Positions 14,205 through 20,844 of a stretch of 22,970 nt of DNA are shown one piece after another (position 1 is the stretch's first letter; each line of letters begins with the position of its first letter). The notes below the pieces were generated by a model, which was not told where the DNA came from, did no database searches, and saw only the letters and a program-made list of their open reading frames with translations. Source of the DNA: UBA7703 sp034926785 (GTDB lineage: Bacteria; Bacillota; Clostridia; Christensenellales; CAG-138); contig JAYFQU010000054.1 of the NCBI GenBank assembly GCA_034926785.1, positions 1 to 22,970 on the forward strand, read 5' to 3'. The position numbers were made by a program, and so were the translations under genes.

Positions 14205-15191
14205 TTATTCGTTTTTCTTTACGGTGTTGTCCGGTTCGGCAGATTGCGCCTCAAGCGCCTTTGCCTGCGCCGCCTTCTTGCGCTTGTTCTTCTTGTGAAT
14301 GATGATCGGAAGCCCGACGAGCAGGAACAATACGCCCGCCGGAATCGCCGCTACGGCTAAGAAAATACCGATTGCGCCGAGCGCATTAACGACAAATCGC
14401 GCGCTATTCTGGAAACCGCGCGACATGCGCCCCCATACGTCCGATGCTTTCCAAATCTGGATCAGCTCCTGATCGCCCTGCACCGCGGTCTTTGGCGTGC
14501 GGTTGATGGTGATGTTGAGCGTTGCATACGCCACCAGATTATCCCAGAGGTTCATCTGCGCGGTATAGCTCTCAATGTCTGCGCGGACGGCGGTCAAATT
14601 CTGGCGCACGGCGAGGATGTCCTCCACCGTTTCGCACTTGGCGAGGATTTCCAAAAGCTGTTTTTCCTCGGACTTGGCATTGTCCAGCCGCGCCTGCGTG
14701 TCATAATAGGATAGCGAGATATCGTCCGAACTCAGGCGATAGTCATCCACTTTGCCGATCGCATTGGCAGCGGTAACCAGTGTCTCGAGCTGATCCGCCG
14801 GAACCTTAAGCGTCGCCGTCGCATAGGTGGTTCCAAAATCATCGGTCGTTGCATAACTGCCGGAAACATATCCGCCGAGCGACTCCGCCTTGGACACCAG
14901 CGTCGCCAGCGATGCGGAAGGATCGTCCGCGGTAACCGTCATATCTGCCGTGTAGACAATTTTGCGAACGTCAAAATCTCCCGTGGGCGCCCCGGTTGTC
15001 TGCGTCGTGCCGGATCCCGCCTCCGCCGGCATTGCTGCCTCGTTCTGTGAAGCATAGGCCTCGTCATACGCGCCGTTTGCCGGTTTGGCATAGTCGGCGC
15101 TGCTCGTTGTCTCGCTTCTTGCGGCACAGCCGATGGTAAACGTCAGCACGGCGCAAAGAGCGAGCGCGATGAAGGTTCGTCTCTTTTTCAT
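14205..15191 (-). CDS. DUF4349 lipoprotein with C-terminal membrane anchor
   Basis: This 328-residue protein starts with a lipoprotein signal (KKRR, hydrophobic core, lipobox TIGC). A low-complexity Ala/Thr/Glu linker follows (about 25-70), then the DUF4349 domain (VRKIVYTADMTVTADDP...GGYVSGS...ATLKVPADQLETLV), a helical hairpin likely to form a coiled coil (about 155-205), one membrane segment near 270-305, and a Lys-rich cytoplasmic tail. It is extracytoplasmic; family function is not established. The start at 15191 is supported by GGAAGGGAG about 9 bases upstream. It lies downstream of the sortase gene but has its own promoter candidate. Confidence 0.85.
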   Translation of the reverse strand: MKKRRTFIALALCAVLTFTIGCAARSETTSSADYAKPANGAYDEAYASQNEAAMPAEAGSGTTQTTGAPTGDFDVRKIVYTADMTVTADDPSASLATLVSKAESLGGYVSGSYATTDDFGTTYATATLKVPADQLETLVTAANAIGKVDDYRLSSDDISLSYYDTQARLDNAKSEEKQLLEILAKCETVEDILAVRQNLTAVRADIESYTAQMNLWDNLVAYATLNITINRTPKTAVQGDQELIQIWKASDVWGRMSRGFQNSARFVVNALGAIGIFLAVAAIPAGVLFLLVGLPIIIHKKNKRKKAAQAKALEAQSAEPDNTVKKNE

Positions 15192-15285
15192 CTCGTATAC
15201 TCCCTTCCTTGTTTCATCCGGTCGGCTTTTCGGCCTCAATCCGCGCGAGTTTTCGCTGAGGAAATCGCGCTTTGCAATTGCGTAT

Positions 15286-15314
15286 AGAATATCACAATTT
15301 TTTAAAAAAGAACA
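15286..15314 (-). promoter_or_regulatory. Candidate promoter for the DUF4349-GNAT pair
   Basis: Minus-strand TG-A-TATTCT forms an extended -10 (TATTCT at 15291-15286), with TGTTCT 17 bp upstream (15314-15309). The A/T-rich spacer stands out from the GC-rich surroundings. The leader would be about 90 nt. Confidence 0.35.
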
Positions 15315-15357
15315 GCGTTGCGGGTGTTCGCCGCCGTCCCCAGCCCAAGGATAGGAA

Positions 15358-15379
15358 ACGCCGCCCATGACGGCGGCGT
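15358..15379 (-). terminator. Terminator hairpin after the sortase gene
   Basis: An 8-bp all-strong stem (15358-15365 with 15372-15379, loop of 6) lies about 18 bp past the sortase stop and is followed on the minus strand by TTTCCTAT. The U-tail is short, so termination may be partial. Confidence 0.55.
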
Positions 15380-15397
15380 GCGGCGTAAATTGGCTCG

Positions 15398-16228
15398 TTA
15401 TCCGGCGGGTGTTTCTGCCGCCGGTTCGATTAAACCCTCCGTCGGGGTTCCCTGTGTCGCACCTCCGGCAATCGTCGTCACAGCGCCGCCGTCAATCACT
15501 TTGCAGCTTATCAACAGCCTTCCGTCTCCGCCGTCCGGCAATACAATGCAGAAGGAGACAATCCTGTCGCTGGATGTGATTTTTACATTGCTGGAAAACG
15601 CGGAGGCCGCGGTGAGTTGATCAATCAGTGCCAGAAAAGACGCTTCATCCGGAAAGGAAATCGGAATCGCGCTGCGCACCCCTTCCACGCGGGAGCAAGC
15701 GAATACCGCAAGCGTGAGCTGCCGCCCATCCGGTAAAAACAGCTGTATCTCGGGATGGCGCGTATAGTAATTGGGATTTTCATATTCCCAAAGGGAGCCG
15801 AACATTGCGCCGCTGTTGAGCGCATGGCCATAGATGACCGTGTGACGATCCGAAAAATCCCCGAGGTTGCCCGCGTCGATAAACGGCGTCCCAAGCTTGT
15901 TCTTTTTCTCATCAAAGCGATGATTCAGATAGAACGAATTATCGGTTGTCTCCACAACAGGCAGGTCAATCGCCGTATCGGGCAGACGTACCCAAGCGCG
16001 AATCTCCGGGTTCTCCGCGGCAAGCTTGGCGAAATCGACCGTATCGCCGGCGGCAACCGTTTTCGCGAGGGACGCGTAATAGTGGTTTCCAACGGTCGCC
16101 CCCATCAGCGTATAGGCAAGGCTGCCCACACCATACAAAACCGCGAGCACCAGCAGCCCGAAGATTCCGTACAGTATGCCTGTAATGATATCCGCCTTAG
16201 ATCTGCCCTTGCGTTTTTTTCGTTTCAT
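15398..16228 (-). CDS. Class B-like sortase
   Basis: Sortases cleave a sorting signal in secreted proteins and attach them to cell wall or pilus. This 276-residue protein has a short basic N-terminus, one membrane helix (about 15-42) and an extracellular class B-type domain: WVRLPDTAIDLPVVETTDNSFYLNH, then TVIYGHALNSGAMFGSL with the catalytic His, a long insertion helix, and the Cys/Arg pair in RIVSFCIVLPDGGDGRLL. The usual TLSTC reads IVSFC and the Arg is 10 rather than about 8 residues after the Cys. A 30-residue Gly/Thr/Pro tail follows. No substrate with a sorting signal is in the window. The ATG at 16228 has no Shine-Dalgarno; see the promoter at 16235-16263. Confidence 0.85.
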   Translation of the reverse strand: MKRKKRKGRSKADIITGILYGIFGLLVLAVLYGVGSLAYTLMGATVGNHYYASLAKTVAAGDTVDFAKLAAENPEIRAWVRLPDTAIDLPVVETTDNSFYLNHRFDEKKNKLGTPFIDAGNLGDFSDRHTVIYGHALNSGAMFGSLWEYENPNYYTRHPEIQLFLPDGRQLTLAVFACSRVEGVRSAIPISFPDEASFLALIDQLTAASAFSSNVKITSSDRIVSFCIVLPDGGDGRLLISCKVIDGGAVTTIAGGATQGTPTEGLIEPAAETPAG

Positions 16229-16234
16229 ATGCGC

Positions 16235-16263
16235 AGTATAAACCAAACGCTTTCGCTTTGCAA
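16235..16263 (-). promoter_or_regulatory. Sortase promoter implying a leaderless mRNA
   Basis: Minus-strand TTGCAA (16263-16258), a 17-bp spacer and TATACT (16240-16235) form a good sigma-A-like promoter. Only six bases (GCGCAT) separate the -10 from the ATG at 16228, so the +1 would fall on or next to the A of the start codon. Confidence 0.6.
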
Positions 16264-16416
16264 TCCGAATGAATAAAGCAATGGGTACATACAGCCGGTT
16301 TCGATCGAAGTTAAACCAAAAATTCCCTTTAAAGTCCGATCGTTTAGCCGTTTCTACAAGAACGTGAAGAATCTGTGAATCGCGTTTTTTGCATGTTTAT
16401 TTGACCGCCGCCCCGG

Positions 16417-17604
16417 TTATGGCCGCGATTCCAGATAGGCCTTCGCCTTTCGCGCAACCACGATTTCTTCATTGGTGGCAATTGCAAACACCCTCGCGCG
16501 GCTCGTCGGCCCGGTCAGCTCACAGTCCGGCCTTGCGGTTTCGTTCTTACCCGGATCTAGCGAAACGCCGAAAAATTCCAGGCCCTCCAACGCGCGCCTG
16601 CGCACAAGGGCACTGTTTTCGCCAATGCCCCCCGCAAAGGAGATCGCGTCTACGCTGCCCATTGCGGCGGCATAGGCGCCAATCTGCTTTTTAATCTGAT
16701 AGCAATAGCTCTCGACGGCGTTTCTCGCATCCTCATTGCCCGCATCAGCCGCCGCCTCCACATCCCGCAGGTCGTTGGAAACGCCGCTCATGCCGAGGAG
16801 CCCGCTCTGTTTGTTGAGCATATGCTCAATCTCGTCCATCGTGTAACCGAAATCCTTCATCAGATAGATCGGGAGATACGGGTCGATATCGCCGCAGCGA
16901 TTGTTATGCATGATGCCGCATTGCAGCGACAGGCCAAGATTGGTGTCAATCGATCTCCCGTTGACCACCGCGCAAAGGGAGCCGCTGCCGCCCAGGTGGC
17001 AGGAGATGAGCTTAAAGTCCGTCTTTCCCATCAGCTCCGCCGTGCGCATGGAGACATATTCATGCGACGCGCCGTGAAAACCATAACGGCGGATGGCGTA
17101 TTTGCGTGAGACCTCAATCGGGATCGAATACAGGTACGCCTCCGGCGGCATGCTCGCGTGAAAGCCCGTCTCAAAGGAACCGACCAGCGGCGTATTGGGC
17201 AGCGCCGCCCGAAACTGGCGGATCGCGGCAATATATGGCGGGTTATGGCTCGGCGCAACCGTATTAAAGGCAGTCATGGCGGCAAGCACGCGCTCGTCCA
17301 GCAATTGTACCCCCGTAACCTCCTTGGCGTGCACAACCTTAAACGCCACACAGTCAAGCGCTTCCATAGACGTAAGCGATTGCCGCAGCAGCGCCTCCTG
17401 CATGAGGCGTATGCCGGAGGCATAGTCGGGGATCGGCAGCGTCTCTTTTGTTGCCGCTTCGCCCGTATCCTGATGCGTCCACGTACCGGATTGCGTTCCG
17501 ACTCGCTCCATCTTGCCTTCCGATAGTGTCTTCTCCTCCGCATCGAGGTCAAACAGACGATATTTCAGTGAAGTGCTGCCAACGTTGCAGACGAGAATTT
17601 TCAT
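16417..17604 (-). CDS. Acetate/propionate-family kinase (divergent AckA paralog)
   Basis: The fold is that of acetate kinase (ASKHA family): acyl phosphate + ADP to carboxylate + ATP, or the reverse. Length, 395 residues, is normal. Conserved elements include the N-terminal N7, S10, S12, K14 set, HNPP (120-123), YGFHGASH (174-181), R236 in NNRCGDIDP, GGIGENS and ATNEE. Two residues that are Arg91 and Asp148 in the Methanosarcina thermophila enzyme are conservatively changed: K89 in VAFKVVH and E145 in SFETGFH. HLGNG reads HLGGS and the GTRxG loop reads NNRCG. Substrate or direction may therefore differ from classical AckA. AAGGAG lies 7 bases upstream of the ATG. It is the third gene of the GH20-nitroreductase operon; no pta gene is nearby. 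Confidence 0.88.
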   Translation of the reverse strand: MKILVCNVGSTSLKYRLFDLDAEEKTLSEGKMERVGTQSGTWTHQDTGEAATKETLPIPDYASGIRLMQEALLRQSLTSMEALDCVAFKVVHAKEVTGVQLLDERVLAAMTAFNTVAPSHNPPYIAAIRQFRAALPNTPLVGSFETGFHASMPPEAYLYSIPIEVSRKYAIRRYGFHGASHEYVSMRTAELMGKTDFKLISCHLGGSGSLCAVVNGRSIDTNLGLSLQCGIMHNNRCGDIDPYLPIYLMKDFGYTMDEIEHMLNKQSGLLGMSGVSNDLRDVEAAADAGNEDARNAVESYCYQIKKQIGAYAAAMGSVDAISFAGGIGENSALVRRRALEGLEFFGVSLDPGKNETARPDCELTGPTSRARVFAIATNEEIVVARKAKAYLESRP

Positions 17605-17655
17605 TTAAAGCTCCTTGCCAAAGTGATTCGGGGTGCGCCGCGTTTTCCCTCTGCG

Positions 17656-18174
17656 CTATACGCGCACGATATAATTCGCCTTTCGTGGCGCCGGCTCGGG
17701 GGCGTCTCCATCGGGATAACCGAGAATCACATGCCCAATTCCTTCCACATCACCCTCGATTCCCCATTTTTTGAGCAGCGCCTTGCCCTCTTCGCTCTCA
17801 AATTCCTCCTTTGCGCGGTGAACCCAACAGGAGCCAAGGCCAAGCGCATGCGCCGCATAAAGCAGCGTGGTCATCACCGATGCGCCGTCTAATAGGTAGG
17901 TTCCGCGCGAACGATCCGCAAGCACGACGAGTACCGTCGGCGCGCCATAGAACGGATCACCCGTTGCGCCGTTTACCGCGGCGTTCATACGGGAAAGCTG
18001 CCGCACCGTCTCCGGGTCCTGAACGGCAACAATGAAGGGCGTTTGCCTCCCGCCGCCGGTCGGCGCATAGATTCCCACCTCCAGAACCTGCTCCAGCAGA
18101 GACGGGTCCACCTGTTCGGGTTTGTAAGCGCGTATACTGCGTCTTGTTTTGAGATTGTTCAGTATTTCGTTCAT
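17656..18174 (-). CDS. Nitroreductase-family FMN oxidoreductase
   Basis: This 172-residue protein has the nitroreductase pattern: TRRSIRAYKPEQV (FMN phosphate-binding Arg/Ser), GIYAPTGGGRQTPFIVAV, a mid-helix LLDGASVMTTLLYAAHALGLGSCWV and IGHVILGYPD near the end. The family uses NAD(P)H and FMN to reduce nitro compounds, quinones or flavins; the natural substrate is unknown. The ATG at 18174 is chosen over an in-frame GTG at 18183 because AGAGG is 8 bases upstream of it. It begins 5 bp after the GH20 stop codon, so it is almost certainly co-transcribed and translationally coupled with GH20, and ackA-like follows after 51 bp. Confidence 0.88.
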   Translation of the reverse strand: MNEILNNLKTRRSIRAYKPEQVDPSLLEQVLEVGIYAPTGGGRQTPFIVAVQDPETVRQLSRMNAAVNGATGDPFYGAPTVLVVLADRSRGTYLLDGASVMTTLLYAAHALGLGSCWVHRAKEEFESEEGKALLKKWGIEGDVEGIGHVILGYPDGDAPEPAPRKANYIVRV

Positions 18175-18179
18175 TTCTT

Positions 18180-19775
18180 TCACCTCTTGCTTTTATTGTT
18201 CTTGCTCTGGTCGCCATGCGAATCCCGCCGGGTCTGCTCCAGCAGTTCCGCATGGGTTTCCTTCCTTAAAAACGTCCAAGTGCCGGAGATTCGCCTCCAA
18301 AGCGAATACGGCCGTTCAACATCCCTGGCGTAGGTCATCCCCAGACGCCTATAGAGATCATAGTGCGGTTTCAGCCGCATTAAAAACGCGTAATAGGGCG
18401 TTCGCCTCTTCGTCCAGCCCGTTTCAGCCGTTGCGGCGAGGCGCGGAAGCGTGTTAAAAAACAGCTTTTCCTCCGTATCGATCCATTCCGTCCAGATCGC
18501 CGCCTCTACGCCAAGGATATTGCCCTCCTGTTCGCCGGATATATTATGGAAAACAGGTTCATATTGATATGTCGCCTTGAGCGGAATGAGCGCATATGGG
18601 AGATCATAGTAGACGCGAAGGTATGCGCTCATAATCGCCTGCCCGCCTGCGCGGATATGCCGCGCGGTTCGCCCTCGCCCCTCGATAAAAAAAGGCGTCC
18701 AGTCCTGCGCAATTGCGCTGCTGGATAGCGTATCACAAAGTCCGTCATTCCAGACGATAGCCCGCCTGCCCCGCTGTTCGAGATATGCCACCATGCGATT
18801 AAGAAAGTATCCCTGCAGCTCGCGTTCATTCGTTAGGCCCTGCGCTTTGCGGAGGGACTGGCACTTCTTGCAGCGTTTCCAGTCTTCCTTCAGCGCCTCA
18901 TCCCCGCCGATATGGATATAGGGGAACGGAAACACCCCCATCACTTCATCCAGCAGGGAACGTATAAACCGATCGGTTTTTTCGTCGCCAGCACAAAAGA
19001 GTTTCTTAGAAAAATCCGTTACGCCAAAGCGCGTTGCAACCTCGACCGGCTCCTGAAAACAGGATCGTTCGGGATAGGCCGCAAGGATGGCAAGCGCATG
19101 CCCGGGCATCTCGATTTCCGGAACGATCTCAATGCCGCGCGCCCCGGCATAGCGAACCAGCGCGCGCAGTTCTTCCTTCGTGTAATAGCCTCCGTGAGGA
19201 ATTCCATCCTGCTCAGCCCTCCCGTTATGCTTCACGAGCGTGCTGTTGCGCCAAGAACCGACCTTGTTCAGCAGGGGGAACTGCTCGCTCTCAAATCGGA
19301 AGCCCTGGTCGTCTGTCAAATGCAAATGTAAACGGTTATATTTGTAGTACGTCATCCAATCGACGAGCCGCATGATCGTCTCCATCGGAAAAAAGTGTCG
19401 GCAGACATCGATTAATAACCCTCTCCAGCCAAAGCGCGGCTCGTCCTCCACGAGGCAATACGGCAGCGCTCCCTCATGCTCCGCGAGCAGTTGGGCGATC
19501 GTTGCCGCGGCGTGTACCGCCGCCTCCGGCCCGCCGACCTCCACAGAAACGCCGCCCTCGCCTACGCTGAGTACATATCGTTCCGCCGAAAATGCCGTAT
19601 TCTGCCGAAAACGAGCGATCGCTCCGCCGGGGCAAGGCTGCGCCTCCCCAAAGGAAAGCATTGCGAGCACACCTTCCCGAACAGGTTCCAACGCCGCATC
19701 CATCCGCACGGTTGTACGGTCAATTGCGGCGGCGCCCTCATAGAGGCAAGCCGATTGCGCTTGTGGGATTGGCAT
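18180..19775 (-). CDS. GH20 beta-N-acetylhexosaminidase
   Basis: This enzyme removes terminal beta-linked GlcNAc or GalNAc by substrate-assisted catalysis. The 531-residue protein has an N-terminal GH20b-like domain (about 1-110), then the catalytic barrel beginning RFGWRGLLIDVCRHFFP. Signature pieces include NRLHLHLTDDQGFR, EIEMPGHA and the catalytic HIGGDEA (288-294; D292 and E293). A Trp-containing segment (WTEWIDTEEKLFF) closes the active site. No signal peptide or anchor is seen, so it is probably cytoplasmic and acts on imported oligosaccharides. AGGAGGGAG precedes the ATG. It heads an operon with the nitroreductase and kinase and is divergent from the PIG-L deacetylase. The Lys/Ser-rich C-terminus may be disordered. 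Confidence 0.94.
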   Translation of the reverse strand: MPIPQAQSACLYEGAAAIDRTTVRMDAALEPVREGVLAMLSFGEAQPCPGGAIARFRQNTAFSAERYVLSVGEGGVSVEVGGPEAAVHAAATIAQLLAEHEGALPYCLVEDEPRFGWRGLLIDVCRHFFPMETIMRLVDWMTYYKYNRLHLHLTDDQGFRFESEQFPLLNKVGSWRNSTLVKHNGRAEQDGIPHGGYYTKEELRALVRYAGARGIEIVPEIEMPGHALAILAAYPERSCFQEPVEVATRFGVTDFSKKLFCAGDEKTDRFIRSLLDEVMGVFPFPYIHIGGDEALKEDWKRCKKCQSLRKAQGLTNERELQGYFLNRMVAYLEQRGRRAIVWNDGLCDTLSSSAIAQDWTPFFIEGRGRTARHIRAGGQAIMSAYLRVYYDLPYALIPLKATYQYEPVFHNISGEQEGNILGVEAAIWTEWIDTEEKLFFNTLPRLAATAETGWTKRRTPYYAFLMRLKPHYDLYRRLGMTYARDVERPYSLWRRISGTWTFLRKETHAELLEQTRRDSHGDQSKNNKSKR

Positions 19776-19834
19776 GCGTCTCCCTCCTGCTCTTTCGTTT
19801 CTGCGAAAGCGGATTCTTCTCCGCTGTGAGTTTT

Positions 19835-19863
19835 ATTATACCCCGCGCATCCTCTTACGGCAA
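19835..19863 (-). promoter_or_regulatory. Promoter of the GH20 operon
   Basis: Minus-strand TTGCCG (19863-19858), a 17-bp spacer and a perfect TATAAT (19840-19835). The leader of about 50 nt contains a 6-bp hairpin, AGCGGA with TCCGCT (19808-19825), just upstream of the ribosome binding site. Its -35 overlaps the -35 region of the divergent promoter. Confidence 0.65.
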
Positions 19864-19883
19864 CGCCGCACACGTGATATACT
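19855..19883 (+). promoter_or_regulatory. Promoter of the PIG-L deacetylase gene
   Basis: An extended -10, TG-A-TATACT (19875-19883), with TTACGG (19855-19860) 17 bp upstream. It overlaps the GH20 promoter back to back, so the two units may compete for polymerase or share one regulator. Confidence 0.5.
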
Positions 19884-19927
19884 GACAAAAGAGTATCGAA
19901 ATCCCGCATTCATCGGAGGCTGCTGCT

Positions 19928-20692
19928 ATGTTTTTATCCATCCTGAAACGCGTTGCCCCACTGCCAAAGCTTGGCTCATTTGAGCGATATCTCTTCATCG
20001 GCCCACACCCGGACGACATCGAAGTGGCCTGCGCGCCAACCATCCGCGCGCTGACACAATCGGGGAAGCATGTATCCTTTCTGATCCTCACGGATGGGCG
20101 CATGGGCGCAATCGACCCCTCGCTCTCCGGCGATCCGCTCGTGGAGATTCGCCGGCGGGAGGCGCTCGACTCGGCAAAGCTGCTCGGCGTCACGGATGTT
20201 ACGTTCCTACCGTTTCATGACGGGGGCCTGTATCGCATGGAGGACGTAGCCTGCGAAGTTGCCAAACAGATCGTGCGGCTCAAGCCGGATGCGGTCTTTG
20301 CGCCCGATCCGAACGTCATCAGCGAGTGTCATATCGACCATATCAAAGCGGGCCTGGCGGCGAAGATGAGCATGAATATGGCGCCGTTTGAGAGCGTGAT
20401 GCAGAGCGTCGGCTTTAGCGGCAGCCATGCCGTAAAAGCGCTTGCCTTCTATTATACCGACAAGCCGAATGCCTATCTTTCGATCCGGAATCATTTCTCC
20501 GCGCGGGCGGAGGCGCTCGCCTGCCACAAAAGCCAGTTTGATGAAAAGATGGTTCAGGATATCTGCATGTATTTCAAACTGCGCTCCATCCGCCTCGGCC
20601 TTCGCAAATGGATGGGCCTGTGCGACGGTTACCGCGCCCTCTCCCCGACGCATATGCATTGTTTCCCTGAGGCGTCGGAGTGGATCCGGTGA
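19928..20692 (+). CDS. PIG-L/LmbE-family zinc deacetylase
   Basis: Members hydrolyse N-acetyl groups from GlcNAc-containing sugars or related compounds (MshB, BshB and GPI biosynthesis PIG-L). The 254-residue protein shows the zinc motif PHPDD (26-30), TDGRMG, an Arg/Glu helix EIRRREALDSAKLLGV, FHDGGL, and the second zinc motif ECHIDH. No signal peptide is evident, so it is likely cytoplasmic. GGAGG is 9 bases before the ATG. Divergence from a GH20 hexosaminidase with overlapping promoters suggests an amino-sugar substrate; a bacillithiol-type BshB role cannot be excluded but no bshA or bshC is nearby. Confidence 0.88.
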   Translation: MFLSILKRVAPLPKLGSFERYLFIGPHPDDIEVACAPTIRALTQSGKHVSFLILTDGRMGAIDPSLSGDPLVEIRRREALDSAKLLGVTDVTFLPFHDGGLYRMEDVACEVAKQIVRLKPDAVFAPDPNVISECHIDHIKAGLAAKMSMNMAPFESVMQSVGFSGSHAVKALAFYYTDKPNAYLSIRNHFSARAEALACHKSQFDEKMVQDICMYFKLRSIRLGLRKWMGLCDGYRALSPTHMHCFPEASEWIR

Positions 20693-20716
20693 TTCCCGCT
20701 TCCGTTTCCGGTGTAG

Positions 20717-20794
20717 GAAGATGGCGCAATTCGCGTCGGTTTAACCCAAAGTAAAGCCCATCGGCAGAGTCCGCAGGACTTTGTCGATGGGCTG
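20717..20794 (+). repeat. Interspersed multi-hairpin repeat, copy 5 (5'-truncated)
   Basis: Only stems C (degraded) and D remain. Stem D (20757-20791) is identical to that of copy 2. Stems A and B are missing. The 3' end GTCGATGGGCTGA abuts the hairpin at 20795, as in other copies. It lies in the sense direction downstream of the PIG-L gene. Confidence 0.85.
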
Positions 20795-20823
20795 AAACGC
20801 GCCGGTTCATCCGGCGCGTTTTT
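20795..20823 (+). terminator. Shared terminator between PIG-L and the symporter gene
   Basis: A perfect 11-bp stem (20795-20805 with 20811-20821, loop TTCAT) whose 3' arm runs into TTTTT on the plus strand. It is a strong terminator for PIG-L and can also serve the convergent symporter gene. Confidence 0.85.
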
Positions 20824-20844
20824 CGTGCAGTCCGTGTATGGGTG

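Noticed and set aside
16229..16246. Upstream TTG start for the sortase
   Set aside because: It lies upstream of the probable -10 and has no Shine-Dalgarno; the ATG at 16228 fits the membrane-anchor start.
16229..16416. Terminator downstream of the acetate-kinase-like gene
   Set aside because: I found only a 4-bp dyad near the stop codon and no stem plus U-tract; read-through toward the sortase is possible.
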